A stretch of 64,000 nucleotides of DNA, from positions 49,910,095-49,974,094 of the forward strand of contig CM063510.1 in the NCBI GenBank assembly GCA_032207245.1. The letters run 5' to 3'. Numbering within the stretch: position 1 is the stretch's first letter; every line of letters starts with the position of its first letter. Shown here piece by piece: positions 44,601 through 57,000 of this stretch. Below the pieces are notes generated by a model that was given only the letters and a program-made list of their open reading frames with translations, did no database searches and was not told the origin of the DNA. Made by a program: the position numbers and the translations under genes. This DNA is from Pardosa pseudoannulata (taxonomy: Eukaryota; Arthropoda; Arachnida; Araneae; Lycosidae).

Positions 44601-46072
44601 AATCCCCCCAAAAATATCAAAAATATTTCTGAACATTTTATGATATTTAACAATGCTTGTCAATATTCTCAAATATAATTTTTTGATATTTAGCAATACT
44701 TTCCCTGGACAATATTTCACCAATTGTTAATTTTGCCATAAGAATTAATTTTTTCCTTTCTTCTTTCCTTTCTTTCTTTTCCTTTCCTTTCTTCAATTTG
44801 TTTAGAAACTTTGCGTTTAAAAATTGTCTTACCTATCATTTTTCCTCAGAACAAAAATCCACGGTAGTCCAGTTCTACTTTGCTTGTCTCACAGCTTTTC
44901 AAATAATCGCAATAACTGCAATGTCGTAGTTCTCGTTGTGGAGAAATGGCAGAATCGGTTCACTTACGTTCAAATTCTGGTTATGTACTATTTTCCATTA
45001 AGCTGAATGTCGTAAGATATAATTTGATATCAGAAAATAATATTTATTTTTAAAAAATTTGATAGACATCACTGCATGCTATTAAATAATATTTTTATGT
45101 CATTATTATGACATAAAAATATGTCATTGTTAACAATATTCAGAAAAATACTCAAAACAGTAGGTTTCGTGAAAACTGACAAATTTATTAAATTTCCTTT
45201 TTAAGAATAATGTTTCTCTTATAAGCAAAGCAAACAATTTTTTGAAACGCTTTCTATAAAAAAAATATCAAATTTTAATTCTACATTATGTCAGTCAATA
45301 TCGGCAGATCAAAATATCAGCCATTCAAAATATTGACCAATTTTTTGTAATACATTAACCGGTATATTTGCTCTACCTACGTTCTAATATATAGCCAAAA
45401 ACAAAACCTATAAGTTCGTCAAAATCAGTTTTAGTATCTCATTGATTCTAATGTTTCATTCCATACTGTAACGTGCGAATATGAGCACATATGTACGGGT
45501 AATATTGATTAAATTAGTATAAATACAAAACAAATTTCAAATTTAAAAAACGAAAATTTTATTTTCTTGTAATCTAAACTCTTTTATTTTTAACTTGTTT
45601 TTCTCAACAATTCCCAGTCGTATTTAAAACTTAAGAAGGAAGTACATTTTGAAACTAAATTCTTCATTTTAACCACCTTGATTCATCATAAACTGTTTTT
45701 AAAATTAATAGTTTCTAAGTTGTTTAACTCATTGTATGCGGGACACGTACTAGTACGTTATCTGACAATTGATACTTGAGCGCGGGCCACGTACTAGTAC
45801 GGGTTAGTGTAACAACATGGTTTGTTTGGGGATACGAAAATAACGGTATGTACCGGAAAACGAAGCCGAATGTTCTTGTCTACTACATAGAATCTGAAAA
45901 AATTTAGACAAAAATTAGTTTTTACATGAGTCGATGCGGGACCACAGAACAGCAAGGTTGATTAAAAAAATCAATTTAGATTTTAAATTAACTTTTTATT
46001 TATCCTTGCGAAAATTATATATATATATATGTATATTTATATTATATATATATATATATTTGTATATATATA

Positions 46073-46107
<35 letters not shown>

Positions 46108-49100
46108 TTATATTTATATATATTTGTTTATATATTTCAATATAAAACACGAAAAGTTGATTAAAAATTAAATCATTTTCGATCTATTGAGATTTAACTG
46201 AATAACTAAATTTACGAGCAAAACGCCCGCTCCCGGTACAATTCCGCTGCGAAATGTACCCGCACACAATGTGTTAATAGCCCTCTAGCTTAGAAAAAAT
46301 TTTGCCATCACAAATAGGTTTCAATTCTTAAGATAACTTGTGATTATATGCATATATGTACGGATCGTATTCAACAAAATAATTTATACAAATTTATACA
46401 CAATTTATATACCCCAATTATATACATAGTCATATTTAAGACTTAAGGAGGCAGTATATTTCTCAACTAATCTTCATTATAACTACCTTGATTCATCATC
46501 AAATATTCTGTTCTTTATGAAATGATTTGTTGCTAAATTCTAGCTTAGAAATATGTCATTTCACAAGTATTATACATTTTTAAAATGACGTAGAAAAATA
46601 TACACTAAGTATAAAAATTCAAATTCCTACAAGATAGTTTTATAATACATATTTCAAAAGTTAAATTCTTAAAACTGAAGTAAAATATCTTTTATTAAGT
46701 AAACTGAAACTTCAGATATATTTTAAAATTCAAAACCTATCAAAAACTAAAATTTTAAAAGTTAACATTTATCATGCTATAAAATAAAATATATCGTTCA
46801 TATTAAAGTAATCAAAGTGTACTAAATAATAATGATAATTAGCTCAAAATTGATATGTAAAATGTAGATTTTTAATATACAAGTTTCAAAAAATATTTTG
46901 CTGTAAGTGGATTTTATTTTCACTTAGTGTATATAGTTTGTTTTTTAAACGATTGCTTCTTATAACAAAATCAAACTATTTTTATAAAGTTATACTCTTA
47001 TTAAAGATCGTTTATAAATTTTATTTTAAACTTAGTAAAACTCTTTATTTTATTTTCAATCAAAATTAGGATATTTTGATAAAGAATTTTCAACTCGAAA
47101 GTTACTAACCCCCTTAAGGACCATCACCTTTAAGCAACTTTAAAGGATTTTTTTTTTCTTTTTCTTCTAATGGTAATCTTTTCTATTGTTTTCCTAAAAA
47201 CTCGAGATTTTCAGAATTTTTTTTTCTAATTTTATTAAATTGGATTAATTGAATCTACATTTTTTCTAAAAAATAAGAACTTTTTTCAATATGTGAGACT
47301 GCTCCAAAAATTTAAAAACTTTTCTGACACACTGTACGCAGACTTCAAGCAATACAAAGTGAGTGTCATTAATAATTTTTGATTTTTTATTAAACAGTAA
47401 TCATTAGGTATAATTCTCCACCTATTTATATTTCAAAAATGCATCAAAAATATTACACCGGAGGATTGAATTTTCATAAAAAGGTAAATTGTTTCAAAAT
47501 TCCATTTCAAATACTACATGAAATAAACATTAACTAAAAAAGTAGACAAGTTTCATCATAGGTCTGTAATGTATTTATTGTGAAAATTTGAATAGCTGCA
47601 TCACATCATTCAAGTTAATAATTATATTACTAACTTGAATACAAACAATTTATTAACCTGAACTCATCAATAATTTTATTAATACATGTAATTTTATTAA
47701 TACATATGATTTTATTAATACATATCTCAGAAAAGTTGTTCATGCTTTCATTCTCTGTAGATTATATTTTATATTTGTTTTATATTTATTATACTTTCAT
47801 ACGATGTAGATTATAATTTGGTATCATTATAAATTACTTTTTTTTTTGTTCAGTTACCGAAACCTTCGTATTAGTACTGTATATTCAGAGCATTATGTAA
47901 AAACTGGCAAATCACAAGAAAATCGCCCAGCAATGTATGACGGGTGCCGTTTGCCTCAACAATTGGCAGATTTCGCGTCAAATTTGACAAAAGTCACTAA
48001 GATATTAATTAAAGTCAAAATTTTTAAGCTCTAAATTATTCAAGAAGAATTTAATTAATTACATAAATGAATACATAAAACCAATTTTAATTATTTGACC
48101 AAGAAGTTCAAAATATTTCAAGAAATTACTGATTTGTTATCATCTCCAGATTAAGCTCAGTTTAACCCCCCAGTATTAACCCAAGTCGAAATTTTTAAGC
48201 TCTAAATTATTTATTAATCAGTTAATCTCTATTTAAATAAATATATAGTATAAATAAAAACATGAATTTTTATTGATTAATTATTAAGTGTCATTTGATT
48301 AACCCTTTAATGCACGAGTCACTTTTGTCGACTACACAGCAATGCATATCTTAAATCATAGAATGCACAAAATAAAATAAACTTAAACAACTTTGAATAC
48401 CACAGCACGTCATGTTACTAATAAGCTATTGCCTTAATCATCATAGAATACCATTTATGAAAAAAAAAAACTTTGTGAAAACAGATTTGGATTTACTTAT
48501 ATAATAAATGCTGTAAAATGGGATTTTCATAACAGATGAATCAGCTGGTCATGATTTCAGTCTATGTACCTACCAAAAAAGTAAATTTATGTGCACTTTT
48601 TGAAAACATATAAAGTGTCGATCCAAATGAAAAAATTATAGACAGTAGAAATTACTTGAAAATTGTGCAGATTGTTTATAAGATTGTCGTCTACCTACTC
48701 TCAAAAATAAAATTCGTTACAAAAAAACAAAAATTCTACAAGCTATTTTAGCTGTATCTTAAAAGATACCCCAGGCATAAAAGGGTTAATATACTTTTGG
48801 AGACATCACCCAGAATTATTACCAGATCAGCAATGGTTTTCTTCAATGGGCAATTCAGCAATGGAGCCAGGGTTTCTTAATATTTTTGGTGTAGTAAGTC
48901 CATGATATCTACAAAAATCTTGGGAATCCCATAAGCTTTGCATAATTCCAACACACGCGTGAGTGAAACTGTCAGTTTCTCCTCTTTTACTGTAATTTAC
49001 TATTGAGGCTTTAGGTCATTAACTTTAACTTTTAAGACACAAAACAATGGAAAATTTTTAAATAAGAAACTTAAAATGTGATAAAATAAAAATAAATTCA

Positions 49101-52100
49101 ATTACTTGGATAAATTCAAATATTAACTATAGTACGAACTTGGAAAGTCATTATTGAGAAAAACTTCAGTTCATAATTGTTAGAAAAGTACTCTGATCTT
49201 GCTTATACAAGGCTTTTGCCGAACTGGCAGCTTAACGTCCAAATCAAGTAAAATAAACGTTTGTATTATTACAAAAATGAGAAGAAGCGTTTTCGTTTTA
49301 CGTTAACGGAATTGTTTTTATTTTTATATAAGTTACCATTAAAATGTGAAATCCTTTATTTCAAAGAATAGCTAGGTATTTCATGAAATAACTAGAAAAG
49401 TTAGTTAAAGTATATAAAATTATTGAATTCTACGACTCAACTAGGTAATCTATAGAATAACAATTACTTAATTGTTAAAGTTGCCAGTATTTAACTGTGC
49501 CAGTAATAGATGTACAACCTGGTGTGATATTTTATTGCTCATGTGATCATGTTTCTATTGAAAATGGTGGTAGAGACCGCATGATAAAATTGAATCGTCG
49601 ATATGAAAACATAAAATAACTTTGAAATTGATTGTTTCTAACTTTAATGGTCTATCATTAGTTATTTCATAGAATAACTGGATAAAGTATGAAATTTTTC
49701 ATCTGCTTTATACTTTAAGTGTCTCATTTAGTTATTTCATAAAATACCTAGTTATTCTATTAAATAACTGAATTACAAATTTTAATTGTAACCTATATTT
49801 TGAGTAAACATATTTGATAACTGTAAAATTATTATAATAAGTTAAATTATCAAAATTGCTAAAACTTTTCATGACCCCTGAAGCAGGTCCCTCGACCCCA
49901 ATTGAGGTTACCGACCCACAGTTTAAGAAACTGATTTAAACTATTACATCGGTAAGTTCTTACTAGGAAGCAAGTCAAAATTATTACACATTATTCACTT
50001 CTACACAATCTCGTAGTCAAAACTCGTACGTTGTTCTTCTGTTCAATTTTATATTTTAAAAGTAAAACTTTTGTCACTTTTTTCTTAAATAATAACAAAT
50101 AAATTTAATATTTTGAAGCAAAGAACTTTTATTTTACATAAGATTTAAACAACGTAGTAACAACATAATTTAAATGGATATGTAAAGAATTTTAAAACGA
50201 AAAAACGCTACACTATAAAACAATTTTTATCTTTCTGAAATAAATGAAAATTTTCCTGTGATAAAACAGAAAGAAATTAACTATGCTTAAAATTTTGAAG
50301 CGAAAAAAATTTATAATGAAAACATTCAAAAATGAGTGCGACAAATGCTAACAGGTAGCCAAAGAGCAGTAAGTATAAACAACCTTTGACATCACTTAAC
50401 CGCAGTTCTTCAGCATCACTTTCACCAACGGCGTTGAGCTTTGAAGACATAGAAATTTTAAAAACTTGCCAGTCTTTATATCTTTCATAGAGTCCTGCAG
50501 ACAAGACTCTTAATATTAATTTGTCAATCTCTTTTTTACAGCAAAAATCTTTCCTGAAAAATATAGACCGGAGGAAAATTATAAATGGATCTTTGGAAAT
50601 AAAAACTTCGTTTTTCAAATTATATTTAAAGTAAAATAGTACCCCGGTAAGAGCAGTTTTCCCGTCGTCTAATTCTTTTTTAGATTGACTGTATGACATG
50701 TCTAGCATATTCCACTGATTTTTTTCTACTAGATTTCCTAACTCTTGCACGGATTTTACTCCACTCTGTTTGAGCAAATTCAAAAGTATCATCCCTTTTG
50801 GAGTCAAGCATCTATGTGTTCTCTTTATTAGAACTGCTTCGACAAGCTGGTCTATATTTTCAATATTTTGTTCTCTCAGAGGAACTGTAATGAATGAAAG
50901 CAAAGTAGCAGAGTAACTGAGACAAATTATCAAAGATCCCAGAATCCAACCAGCGAGCAGAAATTTATAGCTTTCCGATGCGCATTTGGTGTTCCTTATA
51001 TTCAAAGATTTAGCCATTAAAGCAGAAATCACTTTAAAAGCCAAGTTTTCAAGTGAATATTGAAATCCCAAAATGATCCAAAGGAAAAATGTAACCAGTA
51101 TTGCAAACAAAGCTATTAACATCCAGAGATTTGGAGAAAAAGGCCACGTGAAAGCAAAAGTCTTTTCAAGGACAGATGGTTGTTTGGTAGCGAATGTATA
51201 TATCTCCGACTCATGGGGGTAACTATAACCAAATTCTTCTGTCCTTGGGCCCAAGAGAGAAATTCTACTTATTGCTAAATCAGCTTCACCTCTTTGTACC
51301 ATCCCCAGTAGTCCAGTCCAACTGCCGTTCTCTAGACGAGATCCAAAATCATTCACAGGAGATACAACATATTCTATTTCAAAATTCAAGAATTGTGAAA
51401 GATTTTCTATTAGCTGGTAATCTGAACCACCTTTTACAAGCATTTTACCTTCTTGAGTGGTTTCAATGTCGAAAAATTCTGTTCTGTTCATAATACAGAC
51501 TTTTAAAGAATGTGGAAACATGGTTTTTCATCTAAATTAAATAAAGTAGAAATCAAAGAAATGCTATCACTGTAATAATATTATTTTACGCGTAAAGTCA
51601 CAACATCAAACCATACATATTTTTTTGCTCAAAAATCGTATTTTCTTGTTTCAGATTTAAATAGAATAATATCAATTTAAATGAAGAGAGAAAGAAACAT
51701 TTATCACAATACCAGAATAACTTCGGTATCCTATAATTTACAGTATGTAATAATTTTTTTGTAATTTTACAGTTTTAAATAAAACCTTATCAAAATATAC
51801 TGAAAGATTTTTTTCATGGCATTTTCAAACACAGGTAACTTCAAAATAAAAGTATATTCCGTATAATCTTTTGATTATAACTTTACCAATTTTCTATATT
51901 GGTCTAAATTCTCGTGAACACATGAGATGAATAAAAGAATGGAAGTGGTCTTTATAAATATTGTCTAGTGAATTCCTTATATTTCTTTCAAACATACCTC
52001 GATAAATCTATTAAGAAACATAACAGTTTCACGGTTACAGAATATATTATGCAGCAGAGGAAGTATCAGCCAAGTAAACTGTACGTTCAACTGACGAAAT

Positions 52101-53990
52101 TCTGTGCAATTCATGAAAACTTTGAAGTGAAATGGATTCAACACCATTTAAAAAATTGAATATTGACTGTTTTGAAGAGAAAATCAATACCATTAGCCTC
52201 AGAGGGAATTTAGAACTCTCATTTAATTGTTTAAAAGCCTCGAGGAGGCGTTTGAATTATTCAATACTTTCCATTGCTTACGATTTTCATATTGAACTTG
52301 CATTGAATTGTCAAACCTGCTGAGTGTAATTGGACATTGTTAACTTCCACTATACTTTTGACTAACAGTTTTTGTTTAAAAATTGGCAGTCATTATGATA
52401 ACCCTGGAGACAAGCTATAAACAGAATTAATCGATTTGAGAAATTCCGATTGGTATGTGTGAAATAGCAGATTATAACACGTATGCGTGTAAATTTATAA
52501 GCACACGCACATTTCGGGTTAATTCTGGGAAATATTGACCAGTTGGGTGTTTTTGTAATAAATCATTAACACCATGAGCAGCGATGTCATTTTGCTAATA
52601 GTTTATATAAATGAACAATTCGCTTTTACTTCCTTCTACAACGTAAAAGAAGTATTGTAATTTAATCAAATTTTAGTGTTCAGATTTCAAAGAAATACTC
52701 ATTTTAACCCCTCGATATACAATGAAGTCTGAGAGACGTGATTCATCTCATGTGCCGATGTTGATGTCATTGTAGACGACGAAAAGAGAAGACTATTCGA
52801 TTTACAAATAAATAAAAATTATCAAAACGTTACATTTATAAACATTTTAAACTTTTCAATTTTGGCAATACAAGAATAACATTGGTATGCTGTACGTTAT
52901 ACACGTGCCCAGTGTGCCCAGGTTAAGAAAAATAATAGGGGCAATTTAAAAGGGGGTTTTCTGCATAAATTTGGGTGTGGTTTATCCCATCATTTTACAC
53001 ACACAACACACACACACACATACATACAAAAAAGCACAATTTAATCCACCGGACAATTAAGTAGACTAAGTGTAGGCATGAGAGGCCATTTTTTGTTAGG
53101 ACAATCAGACAGCTATAGTTAATCTTCAAAGTATAACACCATTGTCAGAAATAATAAAGTCTCTCTGAAGTACAATTTTAAATTTATTTTGCAAATTTTT
53201 AGTTTTTTAGTGGGTCAGTGTTCACTCTGGAATTCTAAGTAACGAATATATTGTTAGAGTTGACAAATGTTCAGATCACAATAGATTATTTAGGAAGAAA
53301 TTATTCTGGTTTTCAAATAAATAAAACTAAATAATACAATAAAAATTTGGCAAAAATATATGACATACTTCAGGAAAGGGTAGGCATATTTATGTAATAT
53401 GTTCAAAAATTAATTTGGAATTTAAACTTTGCGAGCTATTTTGCTACAGGCCACGAAATTTTTCCCTTTTATCCAAATACAGTAGGCAAATTAAACACAG
53501 CTAAGCTTATCTTTGAAGATTGTTAGGTAAACATAATTTTTCAAACATTTGTTTCCTTTCTTTGAAGTTTGAATGAGTCGTTTAGAAAATTAAATTCAGT
53601 ATTATACTAGAATCAATAATTCAAATATATTTTGCGTTTATTAAAATAAATATATAGTAGATTAAATAGTTGCATTAGATTTATTTACTCAAGATTTTAA
53701 TTTGTGTTTTGCTGTCTCCTTAATAAAAGCTTTTATCTATGATTCCTGACTTCCTTTAACTTAACTAATGTTCTTTTGTAATTTTGTTTTGTGTTGGTAC
53801 ATTGGGGCAATCGTAAAATTAAATTTATTGATGGTGTTTTTCCATAAATGTAATATATAAGGAGATTTGTTACTTGCTTTTTTCTAAAATGTATATTAAA
53901 GTTGTGAAATAAATCAGTATGTTAATTTTAAAATTAATATTCTAAACCCTTTTCCTATTCTGTACATAACACATGATATACACTTCTAAA

Positions 53991-54070
<80 letters not shown>

Positions 54071-57000
54071 GCAATAAAGCTAATGCTTTATACGTAATAC
54101 ACAAAGATATGAATATAGTTCATTTTGTATCACATGTGATATTATAATGTTTAAATGGGTATATGGCATGGAGAATACAAGGCAAGGAAAGAATTAATGA
54201 ATTTCTTAGAAATAAATTGTCTCTTTTAGTTTTAAAATTTAAATAAACTGCCTTGTCTTTATGTATCTCTAACAGTTTACATTGTAATATTGTATTATGA
54301 CTGGAAAATCCAAGAAAAATATCTTTCAGTCTATTTTTATGACGTTATAACTAGAGCATTATAACAAAGTAATTACGTACTGTAAATTATAGTAAACCGA
54401 TGTCATTCTGGTAATGTAAAGTTGCAATAAGTGTAACGTTTAAAATGTTTACAAATGTGATGTTTTTCATTTAACGTTTGGTTTACGTATATTTAACGTT
54501 TCTATTTAATGTTTTATTTAACATTTAACATTTGTTATTTATAAATGTAATGTAAAATGTTTATAAAAGTAACACAAAAAAAATCTTTCAGTTTATTTTA
54601 ACGTTTCATTTAAAACTATAACATTACAATAAAGGAATATGGTACACACCTGCGTGTATATGTACAATAAAAGTAAAAGTAGCAAAACTACAACAAAAGT
54701 AAAATATAAAAAGAAAACAGAACAACATAATATTGAAACAGAATTAAAATACTGCATGGGAAAATATATTACAGAGCATAATGGTATCAGATAATGTAGT
54801 TTAAGAATGCAACGGGTGTATTAAACATATTTTAACCGGTAAGAAAAAAATTATCATCACCATAATTAGCATAGGGATAATTTTAAAAAATCTGAACAGA
54901 ACCAAACTATTTTACAGTTTATTATAATACTGTATTTAAAAGTAATGATATTAACTAAAGCGGTAAAGTACTTATACAATGTATAAAATATATTGTTAAC
55001 GAATAAAAAATAAATTCACATCTTTATATTATTCCATGGTATAAATGAGTTCCGAACAATTGGATATACGAGAAGAAATTAATAAATTAATTCTATATCA
55101 TATTATAAGCAATCGATATACAAAAATAATTATCAAATGATATCGGAAATACCATTTTCGTCGCTGGGCTTTTAATTCTTCTTATAAAAAAATTAATATT
55201 TTATGATTGCTTGATTCTAGTATTTGGTAGCCTAACAGAAAAGTTAAATTCACAATTATGTTCATCCTGAAAATTCAGTCCTCAACCCTTGGCGGTCCAA
55301 ATTAATTTTCCGCATGCCAGTTGTGCATTCCAAATAAACTTTTGAGTAATATCAATTCATTGTCGGCCTAACAAATGAGTTAAACAAATGTCAACAGTAA
55401 TTCTTAACTTTAAAAACTGTGTAGAGTTACACTATGTTAGATTTGCTGAAAAAAAATGTCAAGCCAGACTCTATATTAGACCGCAAAGTTTTAAAATTAA
55501 TCCCATTTTCTGAGATAAAATACAACTTTAAAAGACATCACTGAAATTTAACTCGAGGCAACATTTTATTGTAATTATTTCTAGACAATACCTAAACTAT
55601 TTACTGAAATATTTATATAAATATTTTTTCTAGGTATTTAAATTACGGAATGTTAGGCGTTATTATTGGACATGAAATTACTCATGGATTTGATAACAAC
55701 GGTAAGTAACTACTTGTTAGTGATTTAAAAATTTGTTTTTTATATATCATTTACTGAAACATTTAACGCATTGTGTATAGTACGGGAAACATATATTATA
55801 TTTAAAGTTAAAGCTCGCAAGATGCAGCATATCACTAAGGATGTAAAGATTTTTGATGCAACATTGCTGGATAAGCCACAGTACTACACCACCATTTCTG
55901 TCTTTGTCAATACAAATACAAGCAGAATGTTAAATTAACAAAACACGACTACGCGAGAAGGTTTCTTAGCTCATGTCCGATCCAGAAAAAACACCAGTTA
56001 GTGTAAATAATAATAAGAAGAAAGTAAGACCCCTAATTTGTTATTCTTGAGGGAACGTATTAATCCTTCTTAATATGCCACAGGTTAAGTCTCCGTATAT
56101 GTAGGTGCACTGTAAGGAGGCATGAAAAGAGATAATGTTCTATTTTCCCTTTTCCGCGCTAACACACACTGATGTGTTTCTGCTATATGAAGCCAGTACA
56201 AGTAGGCCGAGAATGAACAGTGTACTGTCAGAAGTGCGGTCATTCCAATATTTCTGGGGGACTTTCACTGTTTTATACCTGAGATAAACAAATACGCATT
56301 TCAGCCGGTTTCAGACTTTAAAGATCTCACCATCTTGATGTAAAACAAAATATGAGATGAGTGTCCAATCGTAACAACAAAATATGGCAATATTGAACGT
56401 TGATCACAAATTTAAATTCTAATAACTTAAGAAAGTAAAAATTGCTAATAGATGAAAAGAAAATTTAAAAACTCAATAGAATACAAATGAAGTACGTTTA
56501 GGTTACTGTGTCTTTCAAAATATTTTGAAATGAATTACTCACACAGGATGAATATTAAAACATAATATATATACAGTGTAGAAATCTTGGCTTGGTTTTC
56601 ACAAATGCCAATATGTTAAGTTCACTGTCAAATCATAGTGGATTGTAGAATGTGTAACGTATTAATCCAGTGTTCAAAAAAAAATTCAAAAGCAATATGT
56701 CAGAAATGTAAGTTACACAAACATTAAGAACCATTCCAAAGTAGTCGTCAACATTGATTTGACCATAAAAATTGCGTTAAGCGTCTTCCACAGTCAAAAA
56801 TAAATTTCTAATAGTCTACAGAAAATTTTAGCTTACAAAACCACTTGATGCATCAGTCGTGATCGCTTGTACAGATTTTCCAAACGTGTTGAAAGTATGA
56901 GTGTATCAGACAGTTGCGAAAGCAATTACTTCAGTAATTTTTCTCAGCATACATCAAATAATGGTAAATGGTTCGTAAGAAGGATGCAAAAAGCTTACAC

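Larger units (their letters stand above)
42434..55633. other. Intron 10 (13.2 kb) of the M13 gene, host of the nested receptor
   Basis: It contains a hairpin (45089-45122), a family C MITE (45724-46277), the dispersed repeat copy B (47270-47590) and a family B MITE (48299-48789). It also contains a palindromic MITE (49369-49756), a hAT-like end (49868-49934), the receptor gene (50277-51521) and a MITE with TA microsatellite (53957-54150). 42434-45080, 46280-47260, 47600-48290, 51530-53950 and 54150-55630 show no gene or element I recognise. Confidence 0.75.

Noticed and set aside
45934..46164. Open frame across the TA/GT microsatellite
   Set aside because: Low-complexity artefact inside a MITE.
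47846..48034. Plus-strand 62-codon frame preceded by a TTTGTTCAG acceptor-like site
   Set aside because: It does not match any missing M13 segment; exons 10 and 11 already join in phase, so an extra exon is not needed.
48869..49934. A single 1.07-kb hAT element bounded by CAGGGTTTCTTAA and CAGTTTCTTAAACTG
   Set aside because: The ends are alike, but no 8-bp target duplication matches, and another MITE lies between; only the right end is reported.
51194..51493. Plus-strand 99-codon open frame
   Set aside because: It is the antisense shadow of the ionotropic receptor and has no domain similarity.
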